DNA of 64,000 nt from the NCBI RefSeq assembly GCF_009857745.1, contig NZ_WWEN01000004.1, forward strand, positions 124,001 to 188,000, written 5' to 3'. The notes below the pieces were generated by a model. The model had not been told where the DNA came from. It made no database searches and saw only the letters and a program-made list of their open reading frames with translations. This document shows, one piece after another, positions 56,469 to 64,000 of the stretch; the first letter of the stretch is position 1; each line of letters opens with the position of its first letter. The translations under genes were made by a program, and so were the position numbers. This stretch comes from Thalassovita mangrovi (lineage in GTDB: Bacteria; Pseudomonadota; Alphaproteobacteria; Rhodobacterales; Rhodobacteraceae).

Positions 56469-57319
56469 GCGCCCCGCGCGTCTTCAGCCGCACCCGCTGC
56501 ATCCTGGGCGAGGGGCCGCTTTGGCATCCCGAACGCGGGCAACTGTTCTGGTTCGACATCCTGAACCGGCAATTGCGGACCGTCGAGGACGGCGAAGAAC
56601 GCCACTGGCAATTCGACCGCTACGTTTCTGCCGCCGGCTGGCTCGATCGCGACAGCCTGCTGGTGGCCAGCGAGGTCGACCTGTTCCGGTTCGACTTGAT
56701 GACCGGGGCGCAGGACCGCGTGGTGGAACTGGAAGCCGACAACCCGGTCACCCGGTCGAATGACGGCCGCGCCGATCCCTGGGGCGGGTTCTGGATCGGC
56801 ACCATGGGCAAGGCGCTGGAACTCGGGGCAGGGGCGATCTACCGCTACTGGAAGGGCGAATTGCGCCGGCTGGTGGGCGATATCACCATCCCCAACGCGA
56901 TCTGTTTCGCGCCCGATGCGTCCTGCGCCTATTACACCGACACACCGACCCGGCAGATCCTGCGCCAGCCGCTCGACCCCGAAACCGGTTGGCCCGAGGG
57001 TGCGGCCGAACTGTTCATCGACCTGCGCGAGGTGGAACTGAATCCCGACGGTGCGGTGGTGGATGCGGCGGGCTGTTTGTGGAACGCGCAATGGGGCGCG
57101 TCGCGGGTGGCGCGCTACGACACCACGGGCGCGTTCCTGTCGGCGGTCGACTTCCCCGCCAGCCAGATGTCCTGCCCGGCCTTCGGAGGCACCGAGGCCA
57201 AGACGCTGTTCGCGACCTCCGCCAGCGAAGGGTTGGGCGACGCAGCGCCCGGCGATGGCTGTACCTTCGCGGTGGAAACAGATGTGCCCGGGCAGGCCGA
57301 ATACCGGGTGTTGCTGTAA
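56465..57319 (+). CDS. SMP-30/gluconolactonase-family lactonase
   Basis: Six-bladed propeller lactonase of 284 residues. Family marks: CILGEGPLWHPERGQLFWFDILNRQL, the metal-binding N in VTRSNDGRADPWGGFWIGTMGK, ITIPNAICFAPDASCAYYTDTPTRQIL and NPDGAVVDAAGCLWNAQWGASRVARYD. Probably opens the lactone formed by the dehydrogenase upstream (XylC-like role). Substrate not certain. Confidence 0.87.
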   Translation: MSAPRVFSRTRCILGEGPLWHPERGQLFWFDILNRQLRTVEDGEERHWQFDRYVSAAGWLDRDSLLVASEVDLFRFDLMTGAQDRVVELEADNPVTRSNDGRADPWGGFWIGTMGKALELGAGAIYRYWKGELRRLVGDITIPNAICFAPDASCAYYTDTPTRQILRQPLDPETGWPEGAAELFIDLREVELNPDGAVVDAAGCLWNAQWGASRVARYDTTGAFLSAVDFPASQMSCPAFGGTEAKTLFATSASEGLGDAAPGDGCTFAVETDVPGQAEYRVLL

Positions 57320-57332
57320 GGGGGGGGGCGTG

Positions 57333-58052
57333 ATGCGATTTGACTGTTTCGATCAGACCTCGCCCCTGCTGCGGTTTCACGATCAGCATCGCGGCGAGCG
57401 CTGCGTGATCGTGTGCAACGGGCCGTCGCTGAACCGGATGGAGCTGGGCTTTCTGCGCAATGAAATCGTGTTCGGGCTGAACAAGATTTATCTCGGGCTG
57501 GAAAAATTCGGGTTCTACCCCCGCTTCATGGTGGCGGTGAACCGCAAGGTGATCGCGCAATCCGCCGAGGAATTGCGCAAGATGAATTGCTTGAAATTCA
57601 TTTCCGACCGGGGCGCCGACCTGATGCCGCGCGACGCGCTGACCTATCACATTCGCACCAAGGGCGTGGAAAAGGAAAACCCGGACAAGCGGTTCTATCG
57701 CGACGTTACCGCGGGCATCCGCGAAGGCCACACCGTCACCCATGTCGCGCTGCAACTGGCTTATTTCATGGGGTTTTCGAAGGTCGTTATCATCGGGATG
57801 GATCACAATTTCCCGCAAACCGGCAAGCCCAATTCCGAGCTGGTGATGCAGGGGGACGACCCCAATCACTTCAGCCCGGCCTATTTCCGCGGCAACAAAT
57901 GGGATGCGCCGAACTTGGCGGAATCCGAAGTGTCCTATCGCGCGGCGCTGGAGGCATTCCAGACAGACGGGCGCGATGTGGTGGATGCCACTCTGGGCGG
58001 GTTGTGCGATGTTTTCCCGAAGGCAGATTATCGCAGGGTTTTCAACCTTTGA
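57333..58052 (+). CDS. MptE-like (DUF115-type) polysaccharide-locus protein
   Basis: A 239-residue protein. CVIVCNGPSLNRMELGFLRNEIVFGLNKIYLG and VTHVALQLAYFMGFSKVVIIGMDHNF correspond to the 6-hydroxymethylpterin pyrophosphokinase MptE-like fold, which often occurs in glycan loci and resembles some sialyltransferases (GNGPSL-type loop). It is preceded by a G9 run close to its ATG, which may serve as ribosome-binding site and is a possible slippage tract. Precise function unknown. Confidence 0.6.
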   Translation: MRFDCFDQTSPLLRFHDQHRGERCVIVCNGPSLNRMELGFLRNEIVFGLNKIYLGLEKFGFYPRFMVAVNRKVIAQSAEELRKMNCLKFISDRGADLMPRDALTYHIRTKGVEKENPDKRFYRDVTAGIREGHTVTHVALQLAYFMGFSKVVIIGMDHNFPQTGKPNSELVMQGDDPNHFSPAYFRGNKWDAPNLAESEVSYRAALEAFQTDGRDVVDATLGGLCDVFPKADYRRVFNL

Positions 58053-58178
58053 GACAAATTGGGTGCCGGACAGGCGAACCACATCGGGAACAGAAATACA
58101 GGACGTAGGACGGGTTGTTCAGCTTGGCGCCGAGCCGCTATTACGTTAAACGAAGACCGAAATGTAAGGGAAGATTTC

Positions 58179-59477
58179 ATGACTGATCGTAGCGTGGCTC
58201 CGGGAACATTGATCATGTTTGGACAGCCCGACCAAGAGACGCTCGCCGCCAGGCTGGAGTATCTCGGGACGCTGCCGGAGCGCGTAGTGATGATCGATCC
58301 GCAGGCCGATGCCGTCTTGCCGGACCAACCGGGAGTGGAGCGCATCCATGCATTCGTTTCGGACGCGGCAGGCGAAGCCGACCTGAACCTCTATTCGGTT
58401 GCCGGCTTGCGCAGTTTTACCGCGCCCACCCCGGCGCTTACGGCGCTTTTCCCAAGGTTGCGTGTCAATGAGACACTGCCGGTTCAGCTGATCACGGCGG
58501 ATGAGCTGGCGAAGCGCCTGGGTCAGTTGTCCAGCCCGCTGCACCTTTGGATCGACATGTCCGGCCAAAAGCGCGATCTGTTGGCGAACCTGCAAAGCGC
58601 GGGTGTTTTGGACAATGCCGCAACGTTGACCATCCGCTGCGGTGTCGAAAGCTTTTTCGAAGGGGCGGATGACAGTGCCGCCGTACGAAGCTGGCTGGGA
58701 CAGGCGGGGTTTGATCTGGCCGGTGTGGATGACAGAGATCCTGATTGGCCGGATATGAAATTCCGGCGGAATCCCTTGGCGCTTCAATTGAGAGAACTCA
58801 AGAAAATCAACGCTTCCCAGGAGGAAGAGCTGAACGAGATCCGCCGGGAGCTGAAAGAGCGAGAGCGCGACAAGGCCTTGCTGATCACGCAGCGAACAGA
58901 GCTGCAGGCCCAGGTTGCACGGCTCACGGGTGATTTGAAGGCCGCCCTGGCGTCGCTGAAAGCAATCGGAGAGAAGACGGAGAAGCCGCAGCAGGAAGCG
59001 CTCGATCAACTGACCGAAGTCCGCGCTGAACTGGCCGAGGTTCGCGCCGAGCTGAGCGCCCGAGAACGCGATAAAGCCCTGCTGGTCACCCAGCGGTCCG
59101 ATTTGCGCGAAAGGGTTGCCAAACTTGAAGGGGGGCTCAAGGCCGCCGAAGCAAAGGCTGAGACCGCACGGTCGGATTTGACGTTCCAGATGCGGCTGAA
59201 GGAAATGCAGAAGCTCGATCTGGATAATCTGCGGCAGCGTTTCGAAGACAGCGAGCAGCGCCGGCGGCAGCAGGAGGAGCTGTTCCTGAAACTGACGCCG
59301 CGGCTGTCTCAGGCTTCCGAACAATTGCGCCAGTTGCAGCTTGCCGCCGATCCCACCTTTGCCCTTTCCGAGGAAGAAAGCGCCGCACCGGTCGCCCAGC
59401 ATGAAGCGGCCCCGAAAAAAACATCGGTGAAAAAGACGCGCGGGAAAGCGTCTTCCAAAAGTTCGAAAAAGGGCTGA
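58179..59477 (+). CDS. Coiled-coil protein, FkbM-like N-terminus
   Basis: A 432-residue protein. The N-terminal half (IMFGQPDQETLAARLEYLG, VVMIDPQADAV, LYSVAGLRSF, DMSGQKRDLLANL) looks like a degenerate methyltransferase- or FkbM-like fold without a clear SAM motif. Residues about 205-380 are coiled coil with two related blocks, LKERERDKALLITQRTELQAQVARL and SARERDKALLVTQRSDLRERVAKL. A Lys/Ser-rich tail ends the chain. It precedes a sulfotransferase-like gene by 3 bp and so belongs to the glycan operon. Scaffolding of glycosyltransferases is a guess. Confidence 0.5.
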   Translation: MTDRSVAPGTLIMFGQPDQETLAARLEYLGTLPERVVMIDPQADAVLPDQPGVERIHAFVSDAAGEADLNLYSVAGLRSFTAPTPALTALFPRLRVNETLPVQLITADELAKRLGQLSSPLHLWIDMSGQKRDLLANLQSAGVLDNAATLTIRCGVESFFEGADDSAAVRSWLGQAGFDLAGVDDRDPDWPDMKFRRNPLALQLRELKKINASQEEELNEIRRELKERERDKALLITQRTELQAQVARLTGDLKAALASLKAIGEKTEKPQQEALDQLTEVRAELAEVRAELSARERDKALLVTQRSDLRERVAKLEGGLKAAEAKAETARSDLTFQMRLKEMQKLDLDNLRQRFEDSEQRRRQQEELFLKLTPRLSQASEQLRQLQLAADPTFALSEEESAAPVAQHEAAPKKTSVKKTRGKASSKSSKKG

Positions 59478-59480
59478 CCG

Positions 59481-60413
59481 ATGAGTATCAACACTATGGC
59501 GCAAGAGCTTGCGGCCGAGTTGGAAGACACTCTGAGGCAGTTGGAGGTCTACCGGCGCGAGGACACCCCGTCGTCGGTTCCCGCCGAAGCCCTGCCCAGC
59601 CTGCTGCAGCAGTGCCAGCAAATCTGCGACAGTATCGAGCAGACCCCGCCGTTGCGGACCCTGCATCATTTCGCCTGCACGGGCGGTACGCTGATTTCAA
59701 AGTGTATTTCCGCCTTGCCGAATTCGGTCGTGGTGAGTGAGATCGATCCGCTGAGCACGATGGGTGTGAACAAATCCGGCTGGGCGCCACGTTTCGCGCC
59801 GACCGATCTTATTCTGGGGTTGCGGCAAGCCGCCCGTGATGTGGATCAGGACGTGCTCGTCGAGGTTTTCAGGAGCAGCATCCTCACGGCGCATGAAACC
59901 TTGTCGGGGCAGGGGTATAGCCTGGTCTTGCGGGATCATGCGCATTCGCATTTCTGCACGGACGTAGATCCCGCTTCGCGCCCGTCGCTGCATGAAATTC
60001 TATCGCCCTGCATGCCGCTTCGTTCGGTCGTTACGGTGCGGCACCCGTTGGATGCTTTCCTGTCTCTTACGGCGAATGGCTGGCTGCATTTCGAGCCGGT
60101 GACGCTTGACGAATACAGCTCCCGCTACCTTGCTTTCCTGGATCGCCATGAGGGGCTTCCGGTGGTGCAGTACGAGGATTTCGTGACCGCGCCCGAAGAG
60201 GTTCTCGAGCAGCTTTGCAACCTTCTGGACCTGCCGTTCAGTCCGTTGGCGTTCGATTTCCTGCCGGTGATCAAGATGACCGGGGACAGTGGGCGTTCGG
60301 GGGGGCGGATATCGGCGCGGCGGCGCAGGGACGTTCCGCAGGAATTGTCCGATATCCGGCACGAGAGCCAGAATTACCGCGCCCTTTGCGAGCGTTTCGG
60401 ATACGATCTTTGA
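59481..60413 (+). CDS. Sulfotransferase-like protein
   Basis: A 310-residue protein. A short N-terminal coiled coil (1-60) is followed by HHFACTGGTLISKCISALPNSVVVSEIDPL in the position of the PAPS 5'-loop, SVVTVRHPLDAFLSLTANGW matching the 3'-phosphate site, and QYEDFVTAPEEVLEQLCNLLDLPF typical of the C-terminal part. No exact P-loop Lys is seen, so activity is unproven. It lies 3 bp after the coiled-coil protein gene. Confidence 0.6.
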   Translation: MSINTMAQELAAELEDTLRQLEVYRREDTPSSVPAEALPSLLQQCQQICDSIEQTPPLRTLHHFACTGGTLISKCISALPNSVVVSEIDPLSTMGVNKSGWAPRFAPTDLILGLRQAARDVDQDVLVEVFRSSILTAHETLSGQGYSLVLRDHAHSHFCTDVDPASRPSLHEILSPCMPLRSVVTVRHPLDAFLSLTANGWLHFEPVTLDEYSSRYLAFLDRHEGLPVVQYEDFVTAPEEVLEQLCNLLDLPFSPLAFDFLPVIKMTGDSGRSGGRISARRRRDVPQELSDIRHESQNYRALCERFGYDL

Positions 60414-60419
60414 CCAGAC

Positions 60420-60441
60420 CCCGGGGATTTCGAACCCCGGG
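60420..60441. terminator. Bidirectional hairpin between convergent genes
   Basis: CCCGGGG (60420-60426), an 8-nt loop ATTTCGAA, CCCCGGG (60435-60441), in the 43-bp gap between two convergent genes. Few T residues follow on either side, so it may work both ways but weakly. Confidence 0.6.
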
Positions 60442-60456
60442 TAAGTCAGGGTGAAC

Positions 60457-61431
60457 TTATTGCGACCGCAGGCGCGAAACGATCTTTCTGAGCGGCCCAG
60501 TCAGTTTCCAGGACGTCGAGGCCAGGACTTGGTCCAGGGCTTCCGAAATGGCCTTTGCGTCGTGTGTGAGCCGCTGATGCAGATGCTCAAGATCGCGCAA
60601 GGATTTCTGCGAAAGGGCGGTGTTCTTTTCTGCCTGCACCAGAGCGTTCGAGGTCTGCGACAAGCGGGCTTCCAGTTCGGTCATGGCCGCGAGTTCGCGC
60701 GATAGGGTTTCCTGACGGGTGGTCAGCTTGCCGTTCTCGGTAACGAGCAGGCCCAGGTTTTCGCGCAGCAATGCGGCTTCGGTTGTCAGGCTTTCGCTGT
60801 CGGCGCGCTGAGCGCGCGCAGCGTCGAGAACCTCGGCCGCGGTTCGCAAAGGATTTTCCGAAGCGGGAAGCGGGCCGTGGATCATGGCGTCGATCTCGGC
60901 GGCCAGGGCCTGTGCCTCGGGGGCGGTTTGCAGCAGATAGGAGGCGACCATCCGGTGCAGCGTATCATAGCTGTCGCGGGGCGCAGCGGGCTGTTGCGGG
61001 AAGGCCGCGGGGGCGGTCAGGCCGATCTGTGCGGACAATGCTTTCCAGCTGTCCGGCGACCCTTCGAGCAAGGGGCCCAGGGCCAGCAATTTGATGTGGC
61101 GCCTTGCGCCGCGGTATTCGAAAAGGCGCTGGCGCGCTGCTTTCGTCCAGTTTTCCAATGCCGTCGCGGGGGGCTGACCATTGATGAGCAGTTGCGCCAG
61201 TTCTTCCGCCGGTGTGGCGACCGGCACGATGCGGGGTGCGGCGGGGGTGTTTCCCGGCGCACCGAGAAGGTCGCTTTGTGTGGTGATGTCGAGGTCGGGG
61301 AAGGCCGTTTTCGCCAGCTGAACCAGCTGCGGGGCGTGGTTGGTCAGATCATCCGAAATAACAAAGCAGAAACCGGTCACGGCTGTCCCGTTCATGGGTA
61401 CGATATCCTTGCTTAGAGCGGCGTTCTGCAT
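60457..61431 (-). CDS. Coiled-coil protein with SWKLTGPLR tail
   Basis: About 325 residues, start uncertain: ATGs at 61431 and 61395 both have partial ribosome-binding sites, and the open frame extends to 61596. The N-terminal part (TGFCFVISDDLTNHAPQLVQLAKTAFPDL, ALGPLLEGSPDSWKALSAQIG) could be a transferase fold. The middle is coiled coil (about 180-300). The chain ends STSWKLTGPLRKIVSRLRSQ, a motif commonly seen at the ends of large glycosyltransferases (SxSWRLTxPLR). I infer a glycan-assembly role; no activity is evident. Confidence 0.5.
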   Translation of the reverse strand: MQNAALSKDIVPMNGTAVTGFCFVISDDLTNHAPQLVQLAKTAFPDLDITTQSDLLGAPGNTPAAPRIVPVATPAEELAQLLINGQPPATALENWTKAARQRLFEYRGARRHIKLLALGPLLEGSPDSWKALSAQIGLTAPAAFPQQPAAPRDSYDTLHRMVASYLLQTAPEAQALAAEIDAMIHGPLPASENPLRTAAEVLDAARAQRADSESLTTEAALLRENLGLLVTENGKLTTRQETLSRELAAMTELEARLSQTSNALVQAEKNTALSQKSLRDLEHLHQRLTHDAKAISEALDQVLASTSWKLTGPLRKIVSRLRSQ

Positions 61432-61596
61432 GCTGGTGTCCCGTAACAAATGAATTCCCCGTCGACTTAGGTTCCGCGCCAAACGAAGCTCTCGTGAAAA
61501 GATCATATCCGACTGCGATAATCCAGTGGTACCGGAAAACCTTGAAGAGGCAGTAAATCCCAACCGCGAGAGCAATGTTTTATCTTGGACACGCAC

Positions 61597-61961
61597 TTAT
61601 CAATACACCCTGCGATGATCCACCCCTTTCATATAGGTCATAAAAGGGCTTGTTTTGTTAATGTTTCTAATCTTCGGTATTTTATGCGGGGATCGTTCAT
61701 ATCGGTTTTCATGGGCGCGAAACCGCCAGTAGAGCCTTGCAGAGGCATTCGCCCGTCCAGACAGGCGTATAGTCGCCTATTAAATGCCCCAAACGGCATC
61801 TCCGGCGCTGCAATCCCGTTGTCTGGGGTGAAATGCTAGACAATCCTAAAGGGGTACCGTAAACGGGGGGGGCTCTTATACGGGTTGTAATCCTGGTGGT
61901 CGCCGGGGCTCATGAAATTACGCTGGTTGGGTCGGACTGGCAGTCAACGCCGTAGGTTGGA
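61597..61961. other. 365-bp divergent intergenic region
   Basis: No gene. The left half (61597-61720) is AT-rich and probably holds promoters for the two divergent units; the right half has G runs (61866-61873). No ribosome-binding site other than that of the GT2 gene is evident. Confidence 0.4.
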
Positions 61962-62921
61962 ATGCTTGCAAGTATTGTCATTCGTACGTTGAATGAAGCG
62001 CGCCACTTGGACGATCTCCTGGTGATGATCGCGCGTCAGAAGACCGATTTCGATGTCGAAACCGTGCTGATAGATTCGGGATCGACGGACGGGACGGTTG
62101 AGATCGCGAAGAAACGCGGTGCGCGGGTGACTTACATCGACAAGGCGGAATTTTCCTTCGGCCGCTCGCTCAATCGCGGCTGCGAGTTCAGCGATGGCGA
62201 TATGTTGGTCCTGATCTCGGGCCATTGCGTGCCCGCCGACGAAAACTGGCTGCAGAACCTGTGCCAGCCGCTGATCGACGGCAAGGCGTCCTACAGCTAT
62301 GGCCGCCAGATCGGCGACGACAACAGCAACTACAGCGAACGCCGTATCTTCGCCAAATACTACCCGACGGATTCCCAGATCCCGCAGAAGGAATTCTTCT
62401 GTAACAACGCGAATTCGGCGATCTTGCGGTCGGTGTGGCAAGAGTATCCTTTCGATGAGGAGCTGACCGGCCTGGAAGACATGGAGCTGTCCAAGCGCAT
62501 TTGGCTAAAGGGGCACAAGATCGCCTATGTGGCCGAAGCCCCGGTCTTTCACCATCACGAGGAAAGCTGGGCACAGGTGCGGCGCCGGTTCGAGCGCGAG
62601 GCCATGGCGCTGCGTGACATCATGCCAGAGGTTCATGTCACGCCGGTCGATGTCATGCGTTGGGTCGTTTCAAGCACCTGGAAGGATTGGCGCGCGGCGT
62701 CCCGCCATGGCATCAAATCGACCAGCAAATGGGAAATGCTGCGCTATCGCTGGAACCAGTATCTGGGCTCCTACAAGGGTAACCATGACCACCGGCGGAT
62801 GTCGCAGGAACTGAAACAATATTACTTCTACCCGGAAGTCACGGAAAAGGCAGACAAAGATGAGTGGCTCAAGCCGTTGTATCGCACTTCTCCCCATGAA
62901 GGCCAACAGTCAGAGAGTTAA
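61962..62921 (+). CDS. GT2 family glycosyltransferase
   Basis: A 319-residue enzyme: ASIVIRTLNEARHLDDLLVMIARQ and VLIDSGSTDGTVEIAKKRGARVTYI (nucleotide binding), SDGDMLVLISGHCVPADENWLQNL, FFCNNANSAILRSVWQEYPFDEELTGLEDMELSKRIWLKGHKIAYV. This last block resembles rhamnosyltransferase-type GT2 proteins. Its 3' end overlaps the following cytidylyltransferase gene by 62 bp in another frame. It likely builds the same polysaccharide. Confidence 0.88.
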   Translation: MLASIVIRTLNEARHLDDLLVMIARQKTDFDVETVLIDSGSTDGTVEIAKKRGARVTYIDKAEFSFGRSLNRGCEFSDGDMLVLISGHCVPADENWLQNLCQPLIDGKASYSYGRQIGDDNSNYSERRIFAKYYPTDSQIPQKEFFCNNANSAILRSVWQEYPFDEELTGLEDMELSKRIWLKGHKIAYVAEAPVFHHHEESWAQVRRRFEREAMALRDIMPEVHVTPVDVMRWVVSSTWKDWRAASRHGIKSTSKWEMLRYRWNQYLGSYKGNHDHRRMSQELKQYYFYPEVTEKADKDEWLKPLYRTSPHEGQQSES

Positions 62922-63561
62922 GGGGAAGAATTTCCGCCCGTTGCATGGCAAGCCGCTGTTTCGCTGGATTCTCGATACGCTTCTGGCTGTCGACGAGATC
63001 GACGAGGTGGTGATCAATACCGACGCCCGTCACATCCTGGCCGAAAACGGCCTGGTGGAAACCGACCGGGTCCGTATCCGCGATCGCAAACCGGAACTGT
63101 GCGGCGATACCGTGTCGATGAACCTGATCCTGGCCGATGATATCGCCGCGGTCGAGGCCGACACCTATCTGATGACCCACACCACCAACCCGCTGCTGAC
63201 CCCGGAAACGATCCGCTCGGCGCTGGCGCAGTACCAGGAAGGCGTGGCCAAGGGCGAGGCCGACAGCCTGTTCACCGTGAACAAGATCCAGACCCGGTTC
63301 TATCGCGGCGATGCCAGCCCGGTGAACCACGATCCCGACAACCTGATCCAGACCCAGGACCTGGAGCCGTGGTACGAGGAAAATTCAAACCTCTACATCT
63401 TCTCGCGCGACAGTTTCGCCAAGACCAATGCCCGGATCGGCAAACATCCGCTGCTGCACGTGATGGACAAGATGGAAGCCTCGGATATCGACACGCCAGA
63501 GGATTGGGACCTGGCCGAGGCGCTGGCCGGGATGCGCATGGCGAAAGAGGCTGCTGAATAA
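62860..63561 (+). CDS. NeuA/CMP-sugar cytidylyltransferase-like
   Basis: A 233-residue member of the acylneuraminate cytidylyltransferase family. CIALLPMKANSQRVKGKNFRPLHGKPLFRWILDTLL is the family N-terminus, with Lys-rich KxNSxRVKGKNF, then VVINTDARHIL and THTTNPLLTPETIRSALAQY and SLFTVNKIQTRFY. The start at 62860 is required to keep the first strand even though it overlaps the GT2 by 62 bp. It would activate a nonulosonic or similar acid sugar; no neuB homologue is seen within the window, so it may lie beyond the right edge. Confidence 0.82.
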   Translation: MSGSSRCIALLPMKANSQRVKGKNFRPLHGKPLFRWILDTLLAVDEIDEVVINTDARHILAENGLVETDRVRIRDRKPELCGDTVSMNLILADDIAAVEADTYLMTHTTNPLLTPETIRSALAQYQEGVAKGEADSLFTVNKIQTRFYRGDASPVNHDPDNLIQTQDLEPWYEENSNLYIFSRDSFAKTNARIGKHPLLHVMDKMEASDIDTPEDWDLAEALAGMRMAKEAAE

Positions 63562-64000
63562 TGAAAGACGTTCTTGTTACCTGCCCGCCGATGCTGGGCC
63601 AGTTCGACCTGTTCGTGGACTACGCCGCCGAGCGCGGGCTGAAACTGCACCGCGCCGAGGTGACCCAGATCCTGAGCGAAGACGAGCTTTGCGATCTGCT
63701 GCCGCAATATGACGGCTGGATCATCGGCGACGATCCCGCCACCCGCCGGGTGTTCGCAACCGGTCAGTCGGGGCGGCTGACGGCGGCGGTGAAATGGGGC
63801 ATCGGGGTCGACAATGTCGATTTCGCTGCCTGCAAGGATCTGGGCATCCCGATCATCAACACGCCGATGATGTTCGGCGCCGAGGTGGCCGACGTGGCCA
63901 CCGGTTTCGTGATCGGGCTGGCCCGCGAACTGTTCCTGATCGATCGCGGCGTGCGCGCCGGCAACTGGCCGAAACCGGCCGGCATCAGCCTGACCGGCAA
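63561..64000 (+). CDS. D-2-hydroxyacid dehydrogenase, N-terminal part only
   Basis: Cut by the window end; 146 residues are visible. DVLVTCPPMLGQFDLF, DGWIIGDDPATRRVF, VKWGIGVDNVDFAACKDLGIPIINTPMMFGAEVADVATGFVIGLARELFLIDRGVRAGNW match the catalytic domain of phosphoglycerate-dehydrogenase-like enzymes. The NAD loop would lie beyond the edge. It overlaps the cytidylyltransferase gene by 1 bp (TAATG). In a nonulosonate locus such an enzyme may make a sugar-acid precursor. Confidence 0.82.
   Translation, partial: MKDVLVTCPPMLGQFDLFVDYAAERGLKLHRAEVTQILSEDELCDLLPQYDGWIIGDDPATRRVFATGQSGRLTAAVKWGIGVDNVDFAACKDLGIPIINTPMMFGAEVADVATGFVIGLARELFLIDRGVRAGNWPKPAGISLTG

Overview
The window looks like a GC-rich alphaproteobacterial chromosome, most likely Rhodobacterales (Roseobacter/Paracoccus-like). 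The tmk / D,D-carboxypeptidase / SPOR-lipoprotein block, the NasT-NasS regulated nitrate assimilation cluster, the thiCOSGEFD operon and the kps/KDO/dTDP-rhamnose capsule block all fit that group. Family assignments are made by eye from motifs, with no database search.

Region 1 (1-3.4 kb, minus strand) is housekeeping: the 5' part of holB, tmk with an unusual in-frame insert of about 47 codons, a D,D-carboxypeptidase and a SPOR-domain lipoprotein, followed on the plus strand by tRNA-Ser(TGA). Region 2 (3.4-21.5 kb) lies between the 3' end of that tRNA and an exact 14-bp copy of it at 21489-21502, which suggests a segment integrated at, or rearranged around, the tRNA. It holds a TIM-barrel/cupin fusion gene, an AT-rich retron operon (PRTase-like effector, winged-helix protein, msr-msd RNA, reverse transcriptase), a decayed stretch, and a complete nitrate assimilation cluster (nasT, nasS, nrtA, nrtB, fused nrtCD, nirB, nirD, nasA, cysG). 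Upstream of nrtA is a leader with an ANTAR-type hairpin and a terminator, the expected target of NasT.

Region 3 (21.9-28.1 kb) is a TPP-riboswitch-controlled thiamine operon, thiC-thiO-thiS-thiG-thiE-thiF-thiD, with most junctions overlapping. Region 4 (28.2-39.8 kb) is a catabolic cluster. On the minus strand a peptide-type ABC transporter sits with an amidase, a GhrA-like hydroxyacid dehydrogenase and a class II aldolase-like protein. On the plus strand are a GntR/FCD regulator, an acetylpolyamine-amidohydrolase-like enzyme and a class III aminotransferase. A perfect palindrome (ATTGTCGACAAT) lies in the divergent promoter region. Substrates could be amides, amines or polyamine derivatives; this is inference.

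Region 5 (39.8-64 kb) is a surface polysaccharide locus: a fucosyltransferase-like protein, two tandem GT2 genes with nearly identical 5' halves, the KpsT/KpsE/KpsM export parts, an RgpF/WbsX-type 760-residue protein, sulfotransferase-like proteins, rfbCBDA for dTDP-L-rhamnose, kdsD-kdsB-kdsA for CMP-KDO, a XylB/XylC-like dehydrogenase-lactonase pair, coiled-coil proteins, another GT2, a NeuA-like cytidylyltransferase and a truncated 2-hydroxyacid dehydrogenase.

The most interesting parts are the retron, whose RNA has recognisable a1/a2 ends and begins inside the preceding gene, the 14-bp tRNA repeat bounding about 18 kb, the hairpin-bearing insert inside tmk, and the one-sided degeneration of a composite ATP site in NrtCD.
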